Shown: one piece after another, positions 1 through 10,209 of the stretch
Position numbering within the stretch: position 1 is the stretch's first letter
How the letters are laid out: each line of letters opens with the position of its first letter
DNA from: CAWCLK01 sp963796225
GTDB lineage: Bacteria > Actinomycetota > Nitriliruptoria > Nitriliruptorales > Nitriliruptoraceae
Direction: 5' to 3'
DNA: 64,000 nucleotides
NCBI GenBank assembly: GCA_963796225.1
Contig: CAWCLK010000028.1
Coordinates: 1-64,000 of the forward strand
Notes under the pieces: model-generated
Databases searched by the model: none
What the model was told of the DNA's origin: nothing
Seen by the model: the letters and a program-made list of their open reading frames with translations, nothing else
Translations under genes and position numbers: made by a program

Positions 1-40
1 GCATCGACCCGGCGCGACGACACCACACAGGGGGCGCGGG

Positions 41-482
41 ATGGCAGACACTCCGGCAGGCTGGTACCCGGACCCCGAGCAGGCGGGGCAGCAGCGCTAC
101 TGGGACGGCCAGCAGTGGACCGAGCACCGCGCCCCGCTCGAGGGCGGCGGGGCCCCGCAACCCGCCTGGGGCGGCCAAGCAGCAGAGCTGGTCCGCGGGC
201 CAGCCCGCGCAGGGCGCGGTGGCCGGCGACGTCAACACCTGGCTGTGGCAGTCGATCGTGGCCACCGTGCTGTGCTGCCTGCCGGCGGGCGTGGTCGGGA
301 TCGTGTTCGCTGCGCAGGCCAACTCCGCCAAGAACGTCGGCGACGTCGCCACCGCGCGCGAGAAGGCCCGCATCGCCAGGATCTGGACGCTGGTGTCCGT
401 GGGCATCGGCGTCGTGGTGATCCTCGGGTTCCTCGTGCTCGGGGTGTTCGGGGCCGTCGTGGACTACTCCGGCAACTTCTGA
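41..482 (+). CDS. DUF2510 / CD225-dispanin small membrane protein (frame disrupted)
   Basis: The first 45 residues are a DUF2510 domain (GWYPDPEQAGQQRYWDGQQW), a cytoplasmic Trp-rich module found at the N-terminus of many actinobacterial membrane proteins. The second half, read in the next frame, is a CD225/dispanin-like unit with two membrane segments (WLWQSIVATVLCCLPAG; WTLVSVGIGVVVILGFLVLG) and the typical intervening AxxANSAKxxGD loop. The two halves join smoothly only if one G is removed from the G run at 168-171, giving about 146 aa. Its TGA overlaps the ATG of the next gene (TGATG), so the two are probably translationally coupled. No enzymatic role is visible; the family is uncharacterised in bacteria. 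Confidence 0.75.
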
Positions 483-918
483 TGCTCGTCCCGGCCACCG
501 TCCGCGCGCCCGTCACCCGCGTGACGGCGCGCGCCCCGTGGCTCGCGCCGGCCGCGGTCGGGGCGGTCGCGGTGGCGGGGCTCGCCGTGGTGGCCGTGGT
601 CGACCCCAACCAGCCGGGCCACTACCCGACGGACCCGTTCCTGGCGATCACCGGGCTGTACTGCCCGGGCTGCGGCACCCTGCGGGCCCTGCACGCCCTG
701 ACGCGGGGCGACCTGCTCACGGCGATCGACCTCAACGTCCTGACCGTCGTCCTGCTGCCGCTGCTGGTCCTCGCCTGGGCGGGCTGGTTCGCCCACCGCT
801 CGGCCGCCGCCCCGCCCCGCCGGCGGTCCCCAGCTGGCTCGGCGTGGCCATCGCGGTCGCCGTCCCGGTGTTCTGGGTCCTGCGCAACCTGCCGTTCGCG
901 AGCGCCCTCGCCCCGTAG
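482..918 (+). CDS. DUF2752 membrane protein (frame disrupted)
   Basis: About 145 aa once a missing C in the C run near 815-818 is restored. The diagnostic DUF2752 features are present: the CPGCGTLRALHAL motif after the first membrane segment and the C-terminal FWVLRNLPF before the last residues. Three hydrophobic segments are visible (around residues 17-40, 84-101 and 118-132). The CxxC pair suggests metal or redox binding but the family has no settled function. It starts at the A of the preceding stop codon, so it is in an operon with the DUF2510/CD225 protein, which is a common neighbour of DUF2752 in actinobacteria. Confidence 0.75.
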
Positions 919-929
919 CCCCGCCCAAC

Positions 930-1019
930 GCGCCGCGGTCACCGCGGTCACCCCGCGGCGAACGGCCGGCTGCGGGTGGGTCGCGATGTCGCGGAGCGTC
1001 CGGACGGCGCCGCGGTCAC
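930..1019. repeat. 13-bp direct repeat abutting the def stop codon
   Basis: GCGCCGCGGTCAC occurs at 930-942 and again at 1007-1019. The right copy contains the stop codon of the minus-strand def gene (tca at 1016-1018); the left copy lies just after the DUF2752 stop. This is the convergent junction of the two genes. An internal copy CCGCGGTCACC also follows directly, so the region is locally repetitive. Confidence 0.7.
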
Positions 1020-1543
1020 TTGTTGTGCTCGCCCTTGTTCGCGTAGCGCTTGCGGCGGAAGACGTCCGTGCGGGCCGAGGCGACGCGGTCGAGGATGAGC
1101 AGGCCGTCGAGGTGGTCGAGCTCGTGCTGCAGGGCCCGGGCCTCGAACCCGCCGGCCTCGACCACGCGGGGCTGGCCGTCGGGCGTGGTGCCCCGCACGA
1201 CGACGTCGGTGGCGCGGCGGACGTCGCAGGTCCAGTCGGGCACGGACATGCAGCCCTCCCGCTTGAGGTCGGAGCCGGTGGCGACGAGCAGCTCCGGGTC
1301 GAACAGGACCACCAGCCCGTGGTTGCCCGCCGGGGGCTTGCGCATCACGGACACGTCCAGCGCGAAGGCGCGCAGGGGCACGCCGATCTGCGGGGCGGCC
1401 AGGCCGACGCACCCCGGGGCGTCGTACATGGTGTCGACGAGGTCGTCGGCCAGGCCCCGTTCGCGGGGACCGATCTCGCCGACGGGGCCCGCCAGTCCCT
1501 TCAGGACGCGGGCGGGGTAGGGCAGGACAGGACGGACCGGCAC
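1016..1543 (-). CDS. def: Peptide deformylase
   Basis: Removes the formyl group from the N-terminal Met of nascent proteins; an Fe2+ or Zn2+ hydrolase of the cytosol. All three signature motifs are present in 175 aa: GCVGLAAPQIG (motif 1), EGCMSVP (motif 2, with Met instead of the usual Leu and the metal-binding Cys) and QHELDHLDG (motif 3, HExxH). The start is GTG preceded by AAGGAG eight bases upstream. It follows the ACT-domain gene on the same strand after 73 bp, so the two may be cotranscribed. Confidence 0.95.
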   Translation of the reverse strand: MPVRPVLPYPARVLKGLAGPVGEIGPRERGLADDLVDTMYDAPGCVGLAAPQIGVPLRAFALDVSVMRKPPAGNHGLVVLFDPELLVATGSDLKREGCMSVPDWTCDVRRATDVVVRGTTPDGQPRVVEAGGFEARALQHELDHLDGLLILDRVASARTDVFRRKRYANKGEHNK

Positions 1544-1616
1544 CTCAGTGGCTCCTTCCTCGCCTGACTCGATCGCCTCGCCTCGGTGAGCAAGCTCCCC
1601 GGACTCGGCTCACTCG

Positions 1617-2138
1617 TCAGTAGGTCTCCGCCTCGATGGCCCGCAGCGTGTGGTCGACGCCGAGGGCCTCGCACGCGTCCGCCACCGCGGAGGCCACCGC
1701 GTCGTGGCCGTCGGGGGCGACGAGCTCGATGACCATGGCGTACACCGGGGTGTCGCCCTCGGCGCCGAGCAGCCGCGTCTCGAGGTCGGTGATGTTGGCC
1801 TCGACCTCGGCGAGAGCGGCCGTCACGCCGGCGAGGATGCCCGTGCGGTCGGGGCCGTAGACGCTGAGCAGGTGGGTGGGGTCGGCCGAGGCCTGCCCGC
1901 CGGTCGCCTCGGTGACGTGGACGGTCAGGCCGAAGCCCTCGGTGGCCGCCGCGAGGGCGCTCTGGACATCCGCCGCGTCGTCAGCGGCCTCCACCAGCAT
2001 GACGATCGCGAAGTGCCCGCCGAGGATCGTCATCGCCGAGTCCTCGACGTTGGCACCGCGCTCGTTCAGCACCGCGGCGACCGCGGCGACGATGCCGGGG
2101 CGGTCCGCACCGATGGCGGTGACGGCGAGTTCGGGCAC
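1617..2138 (-). CDS. Tandem ACT-domain protein, GcvR-like
   Basis: 173 aa made of two ACT domains (about 1-80 and 88-170), each opening with the ligand-loop signature (AIGADRPGIVAAVAAVLNE; VYGPDRTGILAGVTAALAE). This is the layout of GcvR, a ligand-sensing repressor partner of glycine cleavage regulation in enterobacteria. No gcv genes are in the window, so only an amino-acid-sensing role can be inferred. GTG start with AGGAG six bases upstream. Probably first gene of an operon with def. Confidence 0.8.
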   Translation of the reverse strand: MPELAVTAIGADRPGIVAAVAAVLNERGANVEDSAMTILGGHFAIVMLVEAADDAADVQSALAAATEGFGLTVHVTEATGGQASADPTHLLSVYGPDRTGILAGVTAALAEVEANITDLETRLLGAEGDTPVYAMVIELVAPDGHDAVASAVADACEALGVDHTLRAIEAETY

Positions 2139-2219
2139 GGCAGGCTCCTGGGTGGTCCGCAGGCCGCGAGGCTAACAACGCGCGGCGGGGCGCGACCGGC
2201 CCGCGGCTACGGTGCCGCC

Positions 2220-2777
2220 ATGCGACGCGTCCCCAGTCTGCTGCTCGTCCTCGCCCTGCTGTCGGCCGGGTGCGGGGCGGCCACGGCCCCGCCGGACACC
2301 ACACCGGGCCCCTCGGCCTCGGCCGCGGCGTCGTCCCCACCGTCCACGTCGTCGGCGTCGGCCGTTCCCCCGCTGCACCCCTCCGTCGACGGCTGGGAGG
2401 CGGGCGTGGTCGAGGTGACGGCGTCCGACGGGACCGCGCACCCGGTGGCGGTCCGGGTGGCACGCACCGAGCAGCAGCGCCAGCACGGCCTCATGGAGGT
2501 CCCCGAGCTGCCCGACGGGGCCGGCATGTGGTTCGCCTACGACCAGGACCGCACCGGGGGGTTCTGGATGAAGAACACGCTGGTCCCCCTGGACATCACC
2601 TACGTGGGCGCGGACGATCGCATCGTGGACGTCGCCGAGGCCGTGCCGTGCGAGTCCGACCCGTGTCCCCCCTATCCGCCGTCGGGGCCGTACCGCAACG
2701 TCCTCGAGGTGCCGGGCGGGTACCTGGACCGCATCGGGGCGGGCGTCGGTGACGTCGTCACCCTCGTGACCCCGTAG
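2220..2777 (+). CDS. DUF192 lipoprotein
   Basis: 185 aa. The N-terminus is a lipoprotein signal peptide with lipobox LSAGC (Cys near residue 18), then a Ser/Ala/Pro-rich linker, then a DUF192 domain from about residue 65. Conserved DUF192 residues are visible: QHGLMEV, GMWFAYD, FWMKNTLVPLDI, and a C-terminal VLEVPGG. The family is widespread and of unknown function, probably a small-molecule or sugar-binding fold. The start is the ATG directly ahead of the signal peptide; the longer upstream reading frame is antisense to the ACT gene and is not used. Confidence 0.85.
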   Translation: MRRVPSLLLVLALLSAGCGAATAPPDTTPGPSASAAASSPPSTSSASAVPPLHPSVDGWEAGVVEVTASDGTAHPVAVRVARTEQQRQHGLMEVPELPDGAGMWFAYDQDRTGGFWMKNTLVPLDITYVGADDRIVDVAEAVPCESDPCPPYPPSGPYRNVLEVPGGYLDRIGAGVGDVVTLVTP

Positions 2778-2792
2778 CCCTCGGCGAGCACC

Positions 2793-3362
2793 GTGGCCTT
2801 CGACGACGACACCGGCTGGACCGAGATCCTCGTCGACGGGTGGGGGCCGTTGGTGCGTGCCGCCGTCGTGGACCGTGTCGAGCGGGCGATGGTGGGGCGG
2901 CGGGGTGTGCTCCTGCGGGCGCTGACCGAGGAGTCGGCCTCGGCGGGCCACGCGGCGTGCGTCGAGGAGGTCCACCTGCGGATCGTGGACGGGATCCGCG
3001 CAGAGACCGGCGCGGACCTCGACGAGCTCGGCAGCCAGGCGGCGTGGGCCTGCTACGACCAGGTGTGGGGACGGCTGCAGGTCCGATGGGCCTGCGGCGG
3101 GGCGACGCTGCCCGTGACCGCCGCGGCCGAGGACGAGGTGGTCGCGCTGCTGCGGTCGCTGTCGCCGGCCGCCGCCCAGCACGCGGGTGTGGACGTGGGC
3201 ACGGCGCCGTGGTCCCCGATGCGGTGCGGCCCCGACCTGCGCGTGGACCTCGAGGGGCTGTTCGCCTTCCTGGCCCGGGACACCGGCGAGGTCACGGCGG
3301 CCGACCGCACCCTCATCGATCGGATCGTGGTGCTCGTGCGTGGACCGGCGGGAAGGGGGTGA
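2793..3362 (+). CDS. Hypothetical protein
   Basis: 189 aa from a GTG 15 bp after the DUF192 stop. No family is recognised. The sequence is soluble-looking and mostly helical, with a Trp/Cys-containing centre (AWACYDQVWGRLQ; WACGGATLPV) and a C-terminal stretch around MRCGPDLRVDLEGL. The codon usage and absence of stops are consistent with a real gene; the short gap to the preceding lipoprotein suggests cotranscription. Confidence 0.55.
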   Translation: MAFDDDTGWTEILVDGWGPLVRAAVVDRVERAMVGRRGVLLRALTEESASAGHAACVEEVHLRIVDGIRAETGADLDELGSQAAWACYDQVWGRLQVRWACGGATLPVTAAAEDEVVALLRSLSPAAAQHAGVDVGTAPWSPMRCGPDLRVDLEGLFAFLARDTGEVTAADRTLIDRIVVLVRGPAGRG

Positions 3363-3404
3363 TGGGCCGGGTGGCACCGCGACGTGCGCCCAATGCTCAC
3401 TGCG

Positions 3405-3420
3405 GCGTCCGTACGGACGC
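3405..3420. promoter_or_regulatory. Perfect 16-bp palindrome upstream of the kinase cluster
   Basis: GCGTCCGTACGGACGC is a perfect inverted repeat about 140 bp before the hybrid kinase start at 3559. It could be an operator or part of a terminator for the hypothetical gene ending at 3362; there is no T-run, which slightly favours an operator. Confidence 0.4.
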
Positions 3421-3558
3421 GTGCGGTGGGTCGTCGGAGGCGTGCAGTGGGGGCCCGTCGAGGCCCTGCTGTGACCGAAATCGCACGCGGCGTGAGGAAG
3501 GGGCAGCACATCGCGCCCCGATGCGCGACCATGACGGCCCGATCCGGGGAGGGCGGGC

Positions 3559-5772
3559 ATGACGGCGAGCAGCGCGCTCACGTGGGTGACCAACCTGGCG
3601 TTCCTACTCGCCAGCGTCGCCGCGCTGCGCCTGTGGCGCCGCCACCGCTCGCCCGCCACGTGGTGGCTGGCGGCCACGTTCGTCGCCCTCGCCGCCGTCA
3701 TCCTGGTGTCGCTGCTGCCGGAGGACGTCTCCCAGGGCACCGCGGTCTCGATGGTGCTCATCCTGGTGCTGTTCGCGACGCCCTACATGCTCTTCCGCTT
3801 CGCCGACGTCGTGGTCGGCGGGGCAGGTCGCCTGCGTCGCATCGGCGACGTCGTCACGATCGTCGTGCTGCTCAGCATTCCGCCGGTGCTGCCCAGGTTG
3901 CCGGACGAGGGGGGCCTCGACGGGATCGGCCCGTTGCTGACAGCCTGGGTCGTCGGCGTGCTCGTCTACTGGTTCGGCGGCAACGCCGCGGCCGGGTGGT
4001 TGCTCGTGCGGGGCTCCCTGGGCGAGCCTGGCGTCGTGCGCAACCGCCTGCGCGTGCTCGCCGTCGCTGCCTTCGGACTGGGCCTGCTGATCGTGGCGTC
4101 GGTGTTCATCGACGACGGCAACCCCGACGTCATGACCACCGCCGAGGCCGTCAGCCAGATCGCATCGGCTGGACTCGGCATCCTGTTCCTGATCGGCTTC
4201 GCCCCGCCGAACCTTCTCAAGGCGGCCTGGCGGGAGCGCGACGAACGCCGCCTGTACGAGGCCGCAGTCGGGCTGATGGGCGCCCAGCACCCCGACGACG
4301 TGGCAGGAGTGGTGGTCCCCGGTGTCCGGGCCCTGCTCGGGGCGCCCCGCGTGGTGCTGCGCTCCGCTGGCGGCGAGATCATGGCCGCCTCGGGTGCGGA
4401 ACCCGCCGCGCCCCGCTCGGTGCGGGAGGTGCGCCACCGCACGATCGGCAGCACCGACCTCGAGATGGTCGTCGCCCCGACCATGCCGGTGTTCGGCTCC
4501 GACGAGACCCAGCACCTGGACCGCCTGGCCCTGCTGGCCGAGCTGGCGCTGGACCGGGTGCGGCTGCTCGAGGCCGAACGCGCCGCGCGCGACGACGTCG
4601 AGCGCCTCAACGCCGAGCTCGAGTCCTTCGTCTACACCACCTCGCACGACCTGAAGAACCCCGTGATCGCACTGCTGGGCTACCTCGACGTGCTCGCCGA
4701 GGACCACGCCGACGACATGCCCGGCGAGATGACCCACATCTTCCAGCGGATGCAGGTCAACGCTCGGCACATGGACTCGCTGATCCGGGACCTGCTCGAG
4801 CTGTCCCGGGTCGGTCGGGTGGACGTGATGCCCGACCGGATCGACCTCGGCCTGCTGGTCGACGACCTGACCGGGGACGTCACGACCCACCGTCCCGGGC
4901 TGCGCGTCCAGCGCGAGGACCTGCCCGTGCTGTGGATGAACCCCACGCGTGCCCGGCAGCTGTTCACGAACCTGTTCGACAACGCCGCCGCGTACGGCGG
5001 TCGCGACGAGATCACCGTCCACGTGGGTGCCGAGCCCCTGCCCGACGGGGGCGTGCGGATCGTCGTCGCCGACGACGGCCGCGGCATCGGCGAGGAGCAC
5101 CTCGAACGCATCTTCGGGGTGTTCGAGCGCCTCGACCCGGAAGGCCCCGGCGGCACCGGTATGGGGCTGGCGATCTGCCGGCGTGTGGTCGAGCACCTCG
5201 GTGGCACCATGCGGGCCGTGGCCTCCGACGACGGGGCCGTCTTCCACATCGACCTGCCCCCGACGGCCGTGCACTCCGACGACCCCGGCCGGAACCCCCG
5301 AAACCAGCCCGTCCCTGGAGGGCATCGCCCCATGAACCGAACCGTGCGTGTCCTGGTGGCCGACGACAACGAGGACCACCGCTTCCTCATCGAACGGGCC
5401 CTGCGCAGCATCGACGACGTCGACCTGGAGGTCTCCTCGGTCGCCGACGGCGAGGAGGCCATGGAGTACCTCGAGCGGCGTGGCCGCTACGAGGACACGC
5501 CCCGGCCCCACGTCATGCTGCTCGACCTGCGCATGCCGCGGATGGGCGGGCTGGACGTGCTCAGCAAGGTCAAGAACGACCCCGAGCTGCACCGCATCCC
5601 CGTGTGCGTGCTGACCTCCTCGGACCGCAAGGACGACATCGACGAGGCCTACGCGCGGGGCACCAACTCGTACGTGGTCAAGTCCGACAGCATGCACGAC
5701 ATCCGCAACGGCCTGGGGTACGTCTCCCGGTACTGGGGTGTCGTCGCGGCCCTCCCCGAACCGCCGGAGTGA
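3559..5772 (+). CDS. Membrane histidine kinase fused to an Rcp1-like receiver
   Basis: 737 aa in one uninterrupted frame. Residues 1-225 hold about seven membrane segments; then a short GAF-like region and coiled coil; HisKA with phosphoacceptor TTSHDLKNP (near 358); HATPase with LFTNLFDNAAAYG and GTGMGLAI; and finally a receiver domain (from about 592) with LVADDNEDHRF, phosphoacceptor LLDLRMPRMGG and the late Lys in YVVKSDS. The receiver closely follows the Rcp1 type that normally exists as a separate protein paired with phytochrome-like kinases. An internal ATG at 5332 with CTGGAGG ten bases upstream could produce the receiver on its own. Either a true hybrid kinase or two genes that have lost an intervening stop; a small indel nearby cannot be excluded. 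Confidence 0.85.
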   Translation: MTASSALTWVTNLAFLLASVAALRLWRRHRSPATWWLAATFVALAAVILVSLLPEDVSQGTAVSMVLILVLFATPYMLFRFADVVVGGAGRLRRIGDVVTIVVLLSIPPVLPRLPDEGGLDGIGPLLTAWVVGVLVYWFGGNAAAGWLLVRGSLGEPGVVRNRLRVLAVAAFGLGLLIVASVFIDDGNPDVMTTAEAVSQIASAGLGILFLIGFAPPNLLKAAWRERDERRLYEAAVGLMGAQHPDDVAGVVVPGVRALLGAPRVVLRSAGGEIMAASGAEPAAPRSVREVRHRTIGSTDLEMVVAPTMPVFGSDETQHLDRLALLAELALDRVRLLEAERAARDDVERLNAELESFVYTTSHDLKNPVIALLGYLDVLAEDHADDMPGEMTHIFQRMQVNARHMDSLIRDLLELSRVGRVDVMPDRIDLGLLVDDLTGDVTTHRPGLRVQREDLPVLWMNPTRARQLFTNLFDNAAAYGGRDEITVHVGAEPLPDGGVRIVVADDGRGIGEEHLERIFGVFERLDPEGPGGTGMGLAICRRVVEHLGGTMRAVASDDGAVFHIDLPPTAVHSDDPGRNPRNQPVPGGHRPMNRTVRVLVADDNEDHRFLIERALRSIDDVDLEVSSVADGEEAMEYLERRGRYEDTPRPHVMLLDLRMPRMGGLDVLSKVKNDPELHRIPVCVLTSSDRKDDIDEAYARGTNSYVVKSDSMHDIRNGLGYVSRYWGVVAALPEPPE

Positions 5773-5780
5773 GCCTGCAG

Positions 5781-7391
5781 ATGGCGGCCAACGACCCGGG
5801 ACCCGAGCTCCTGGCGTCGCGGCCTGCCCACGTGCTGGTCGTCGAGGACAGTCCCGACCACCGCATGCTGATCGTGCGGGCCCTGCGGGGTGCCGGGTAC
5901 GAGGTCTCCACGGCCGGGTCGGGTGAGCAGGCCCTCGAGCGTCTGGACCAGCAGCACGCCGACGTCGTCCTCATCGACCAGAAGCTGCCGCGCATGTCGG
6001 GCGCCGACCTGCTCGCAGCCGTGGTCGAGCTGCCCGACGCCCCCGCGCCGGTGGTGGTGACCGGGACGGGGTCGCAGCAGCTGGTCGTGGACGCCCTGCG
6101 ACTCGGGGCGGTCGACTACGTCGTCAAGTCCCCGGACTACCTCTCCGAGCTGCCGGCGGTCGTGGCCCGTGCCCACCACCAGCACGACCTGGCACGGCGC
6201 TACCGCGAGCTCCAGCGCTTCGCCCTGCTGGTCCACGAACCCACCGCCCGCGAGGACGCCGTCGAGGAGATCGTCACCGCCGCCCGACGCCTGCTGCGGG
6301 CGCGGGGCGTCGCCCTCGCCCGGGGCGGTGGGGACGGCTGGGAGATCGCCGCCCGGTCCGGCGAGGTCGACGAGCCCGGGATGCTGCTGCGCTGGCTCGA
6401 CGCTCGCGAGCGGGGACGGCCGCTGCCACGCACGGCCGACCTGGTCGTGGACCTGCCGGTCGACGCGCACGAACCCCCCGGTGCGCTGGTGATCGTGCCC
6501 GAACCCCACGCCCCGTTCCTCGACGACGAGGTCCAGCTCGCCGCGACCTTCGCTGCCTTCGCCGCCTCCGCGCTGCGCCAGATCCGGCGGCTCGAGCTGG
6601 AGCGCGGGCTGGTGGACCAGCTGCAGCAGTCGGTCCGAGCCCGGCAGGACTTCATCGCCTCGGTCTCCCACGAGCTGCGCACCCCGCTGACCGTGATCAG
6701 CGGGTACGCCGAGACGCTGCTGCACCGGGCCGAGGCCATTCCCGAACAGCTGCAGCAGCACCTGCTCGAACGCATCCTCGGCAACGGCGGCGAGCTGCGG
6801 CGCCTCATCGACCAGCTGCTCGACGTGGCCGCCCTGGAACGCGGCCACGAGCTGACCACCGAGCCGACCCGCGTGGACCTGCGCGAGCTGGTCGCCGAGG
6901 TGGTCGACGAGGTCGCCTTCCACCTCGAGGGCCGCGACGGCGAACGCGACGTCCCCACCACGTGGGTCGAGGTCGACCCCACGCTGGTGCGCCGGACGCT
7001 GGTCAACCTGGTCTCCAACGCCTGCAAGTACTCGGACCCGGAGACCGCCGTGTCGATCCGCCTGGTCCCGTCCGAGGACGAGGTGCGCGTCGAGGTGGTG
7101 GACCAGGGCATCGGCGTCCCGAAGGAGGACCGTGCGCGGGTGTTCGAACCCTTCTGGCGCGGTCCCACCGCCGTGGCCGAGGCGATCCGCGGCACCGGGA
7201 TCGGGCTCGCACTGGTACGCGAGTACGTCGCCGCCATGGGCGGTCGGGTCGGCGTCGACCCCGGCGAGTCCAGCGGGTCGGTGTTCTGGTTCACCGTGCC
7301 GACCGATCCCACGTCGTCGGACGGGCAGCCGGGGGCGGTTGCCGAGGACGAGTCGGCCGGCGGTAGGCTGCGGGGACCCCGCCCCGAGTGA
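5781..7391 (+). CDS. Receiver-GAF-histidine kinase, cytoplasmic
   Basis: About 536 aa with no membrane segment. Order: N-terminal receiver (LVVEDSPDHRML, phosphoacceptor VLIDQKLPRMSG, late Lys DYVVKSPDY), a divergent GAF-like region (about 150-280), HisKA with SVSHELRTPLTVI, and HATPase with LVNLVSNACKYS and GTGIGLALV. An input receiver ahead of a kinase suggests phosphorelay from the kinase encoded just upstream. Start chosen at ATG 5781 with GGAG 11 bases before; a GTG at 5769 overlapping the previous stop is an alternative. Last codons overlap the next gene by GTGA. Confidence 0.85.
   Translation: MAANDPGPELLASRPAHVLVVEDSPDHRMLIVRALRGAGYEVSTAGSGEQALERLDQQHADVVLIDQKLPRMSGADLLAAVVELPDAPAPVVVTGTGSQQLVVDALRLGAVDYVVKSPDYLSELPAVVARAHHQHDLARRYRELQRFALLVHEPTAREDAVEEIVTAARRLLRARGVALARGGGDGWEIAARSGEVDEPGMLLRWLDARERGRPLPRTADLVVDLPVDAHEPPGALVIVPEPHAPFLDDEVQLAATFAAFAASALRQIRRLELERGLVDQLQQSVRARQDFIASVSHELRTPLTVISGYAETLLHRAEAIPEQLQQHLLERILGNGGELRRLIDQLLDVAALERGHELTTEPTRVDLRELVAEVVDEVAFHLEGRDGERDVPTTWVEVDPTLVRRTLVNLVSNACKYSDPETAVSIRLVPSEDEVRVEVVDQGIGVPKEDRARVFEPFWRGPTAVAEAIRGTGIGLALVREYVAAMGGRVGVDPGESSGSVFWFTVPTDPTSSDGQPGAVAEDESAGGRLRGPRPE
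7339..7369 (+). promoter_or_regulatory. Possible promoter inside the end of the kinase gene
   Basis: TTGCCG at 7339-7344 and TAGGCT at 7364-7369, spacing 19. The -10 box matches the TAGNCT form seen before many genes here. It would serve the small membrane peptide that starts at 7388. Confidence 0.35.
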
Positions 7392-7570
7392 ACGTGGAGG
7401 CCGTCGTGGAGGCCTGGCAGCTGATCCTGGTCGCCTTCTTCTTCCTCCTGCCGATGGTGCTGATGGTCGACTTCTGGGGCGACGAACGGCTCACCTTCCG
7501 GGGCCGTCCCATCCCGCGACCCTGGAAGAAGCAGGTGGACCACCCGGATCCGGGCGAGGACCACCACTGA
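7388..7570 (+). CDS. 60-aa single-span membrane peptide
   Basis: GTG start overlapping the TGA of the kinase (GTGA). One membrane helix (LILVAFFFLLPMVLMVDFW, about residues 12-30) followed by a short charged cytoplasmic tail rich in Pro, Asp and His. No family recognised. Its overlap with the kinase gene suggests it is part of that signalling unit, for instance as a small membrane partner, but that is inference. A strong terminator follows six bases after its stop. Confidence 0.65.
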   Translation: MNVEAVVEAWQLILVAFFFLLPMVLMVDFWGDERLTFRGRPIPRPWKKQVDHPDPGEDHH

Positions 7571-7575
7571 CACGC

Positions 7576-7597
7576 ACGGGCCCCCGCGGGGGCCCGT
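7576..7597 (+). terminator. Strong intrinsic-type hairpin
   Basis: Stem ACGGGCCCCC / GGGGGCCCGT with a two-base loop, then TCTCGT. Closes the signalling cluster ahead of the dnaK promoter region. Confidence 0.75.
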
Positions 7598-7659
7598 TCT
7601 CGTGGGTCGGGACCGGGTGCGGGCACCGGGGCATCGCGACGCGCTCATGCCGTAGAGCA

Positions 7660-7684
7660 AACCTGAGTCGCTTTGGCGCAGGTT
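7660..7684. promoter_or_regulatory. HAIR-like HspR operator upstream of dnaK
   Basis: AACCTG-N13-CAGGTT inverted repeat whose inner part CCTGAGT-N7-GCGCAGG has the 7-7-7 geometry of the HspR-associated inverted repeat (consensus CTTGAGT-N7-ACTCAAG). The left arm matches 6/7, the right arm 4/7. It sits about 27 bp upstream of the predicted -35 box of dnaK, and a close relative is found before clpB. Confidence 0.55.
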
Positions 7685-7710
7685 CTCTGCGCGGGACACC
7701 TGCATCGGGA

Positions 7711-7738
7711 TTGCACCTGCCGGCAGGGACGTTACCTT
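7711..7738 (+). promoter_or_regulatory. dnaK promoter
   Basis: TTGCAC (7711-7716), 16-bp spacer, TACCTT (7733-7738). Housekeeping-sigma type; 45 bp before the dnaK ATG. Confidence 0.5.
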
Positions 7739-7782
7739 GGAGGACAGAGGCCATCCCAGACACAACCCCGTGGAGGTACCAG

Positions 7783-9627
<1,845 letters not shown>

Positions 9628-9675
9628 TCCACCCCCACCAGGAAGCCGCCGCGATGCGACGGAAAGGAGGACGCG

Positions 9676-10125
9676 ATGGCAACCCTGATGACCCGATCCA
9701 CCAACCCCTTCCGTGACCCCACGGGATTCCAGTCGGAGATCGAGCGGATGATCCGTGACGTCTTCGACGGGCCCCGCGCCCCGGCCACGGCTGGTGCCTT
9801 CGCTCCGGCACTGGACGTCGAGGAGACCGAGGACGGCTTCACGCTCGTCGTCGAGCTCCCCGGTGTCGCCGCCGAGGACGTCGACATCACCCTCGAGGAG
9901 AACGTCCTGACGATCTCCGGCGAGCGCAGCTTCTACGCCGACAAGGAAGCCGACGACTTCCGCCGCGTCGAGCGCAGCTTCGGTCGCTTCCACCGTGCCG
10001 TCCGCATGCCCGACCGCGTCGCCGCCGACCGGGTCGAGGCCAGCTACAAGGACGGCCTGCTCACCATCACCGTGCCGAAGGCCGAGGAGGCCAAGCCGCG
10101 CCGCATCGAGGTGCGCGCCTCCTGA
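9676..10125 (+). CDS. Hsp20 / alpha-crystallin small heat-shock protein
   Basis: 149 aa. The alpha-crystallin domain runs from about 38 to 140: LVVELPGVAAEDVDITLEENVLTISGER, and the conserved A-x-YKDGLLTITVPK near the end. Holds unfolding proteins for DnaK. Start ATG 9676 with GGAAAGGAGG six bases before, a very strong ribosome site. Lies 48 bp after dnaK and before grpE; insertion of an hsp20 between dnaK and grpE is not the usual actinobacterial order (dnaK-grpE-dnaJ-hspR). Confidence 0.95.
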   Translation: MATLMTRSTNPFRDPTGFQSEIERMIRDVFDGPRAPATAGAFAPALDVEETEDGFTLVVELPGVAAEDVDITLEENVLTISGERSFYADKEADDFRRVERSFGRFHRAVRMPDRVAADRVEASYKDGLLTITVPKAEEAKPRRIEVRAS

Positions 10126-10139
10126 ACGGCCGAAAGCCG

Positions 10140-10181
10140 ACGCGCGGGCGGCCCCGGCCCCTCCCGGGGCCGCTCGCGCGT
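10140..10181 (+). terminator. Large hairpin between hsp20 and grpE
   Basis: 18-bp arms 10140-10157 and 10164-10181 with a single mismatch and a 6-base loop. No T-run follows, so it may act as a partial terminator or as an mRNA stability element that reduces grpE-dnaJ-hspR transcript relative to dnaK-hsp20. Confidence 0.7.
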
Positions 10182-10209
10182 CACCCCCCGACCCACCAGG
10201 ACTCCCGCA

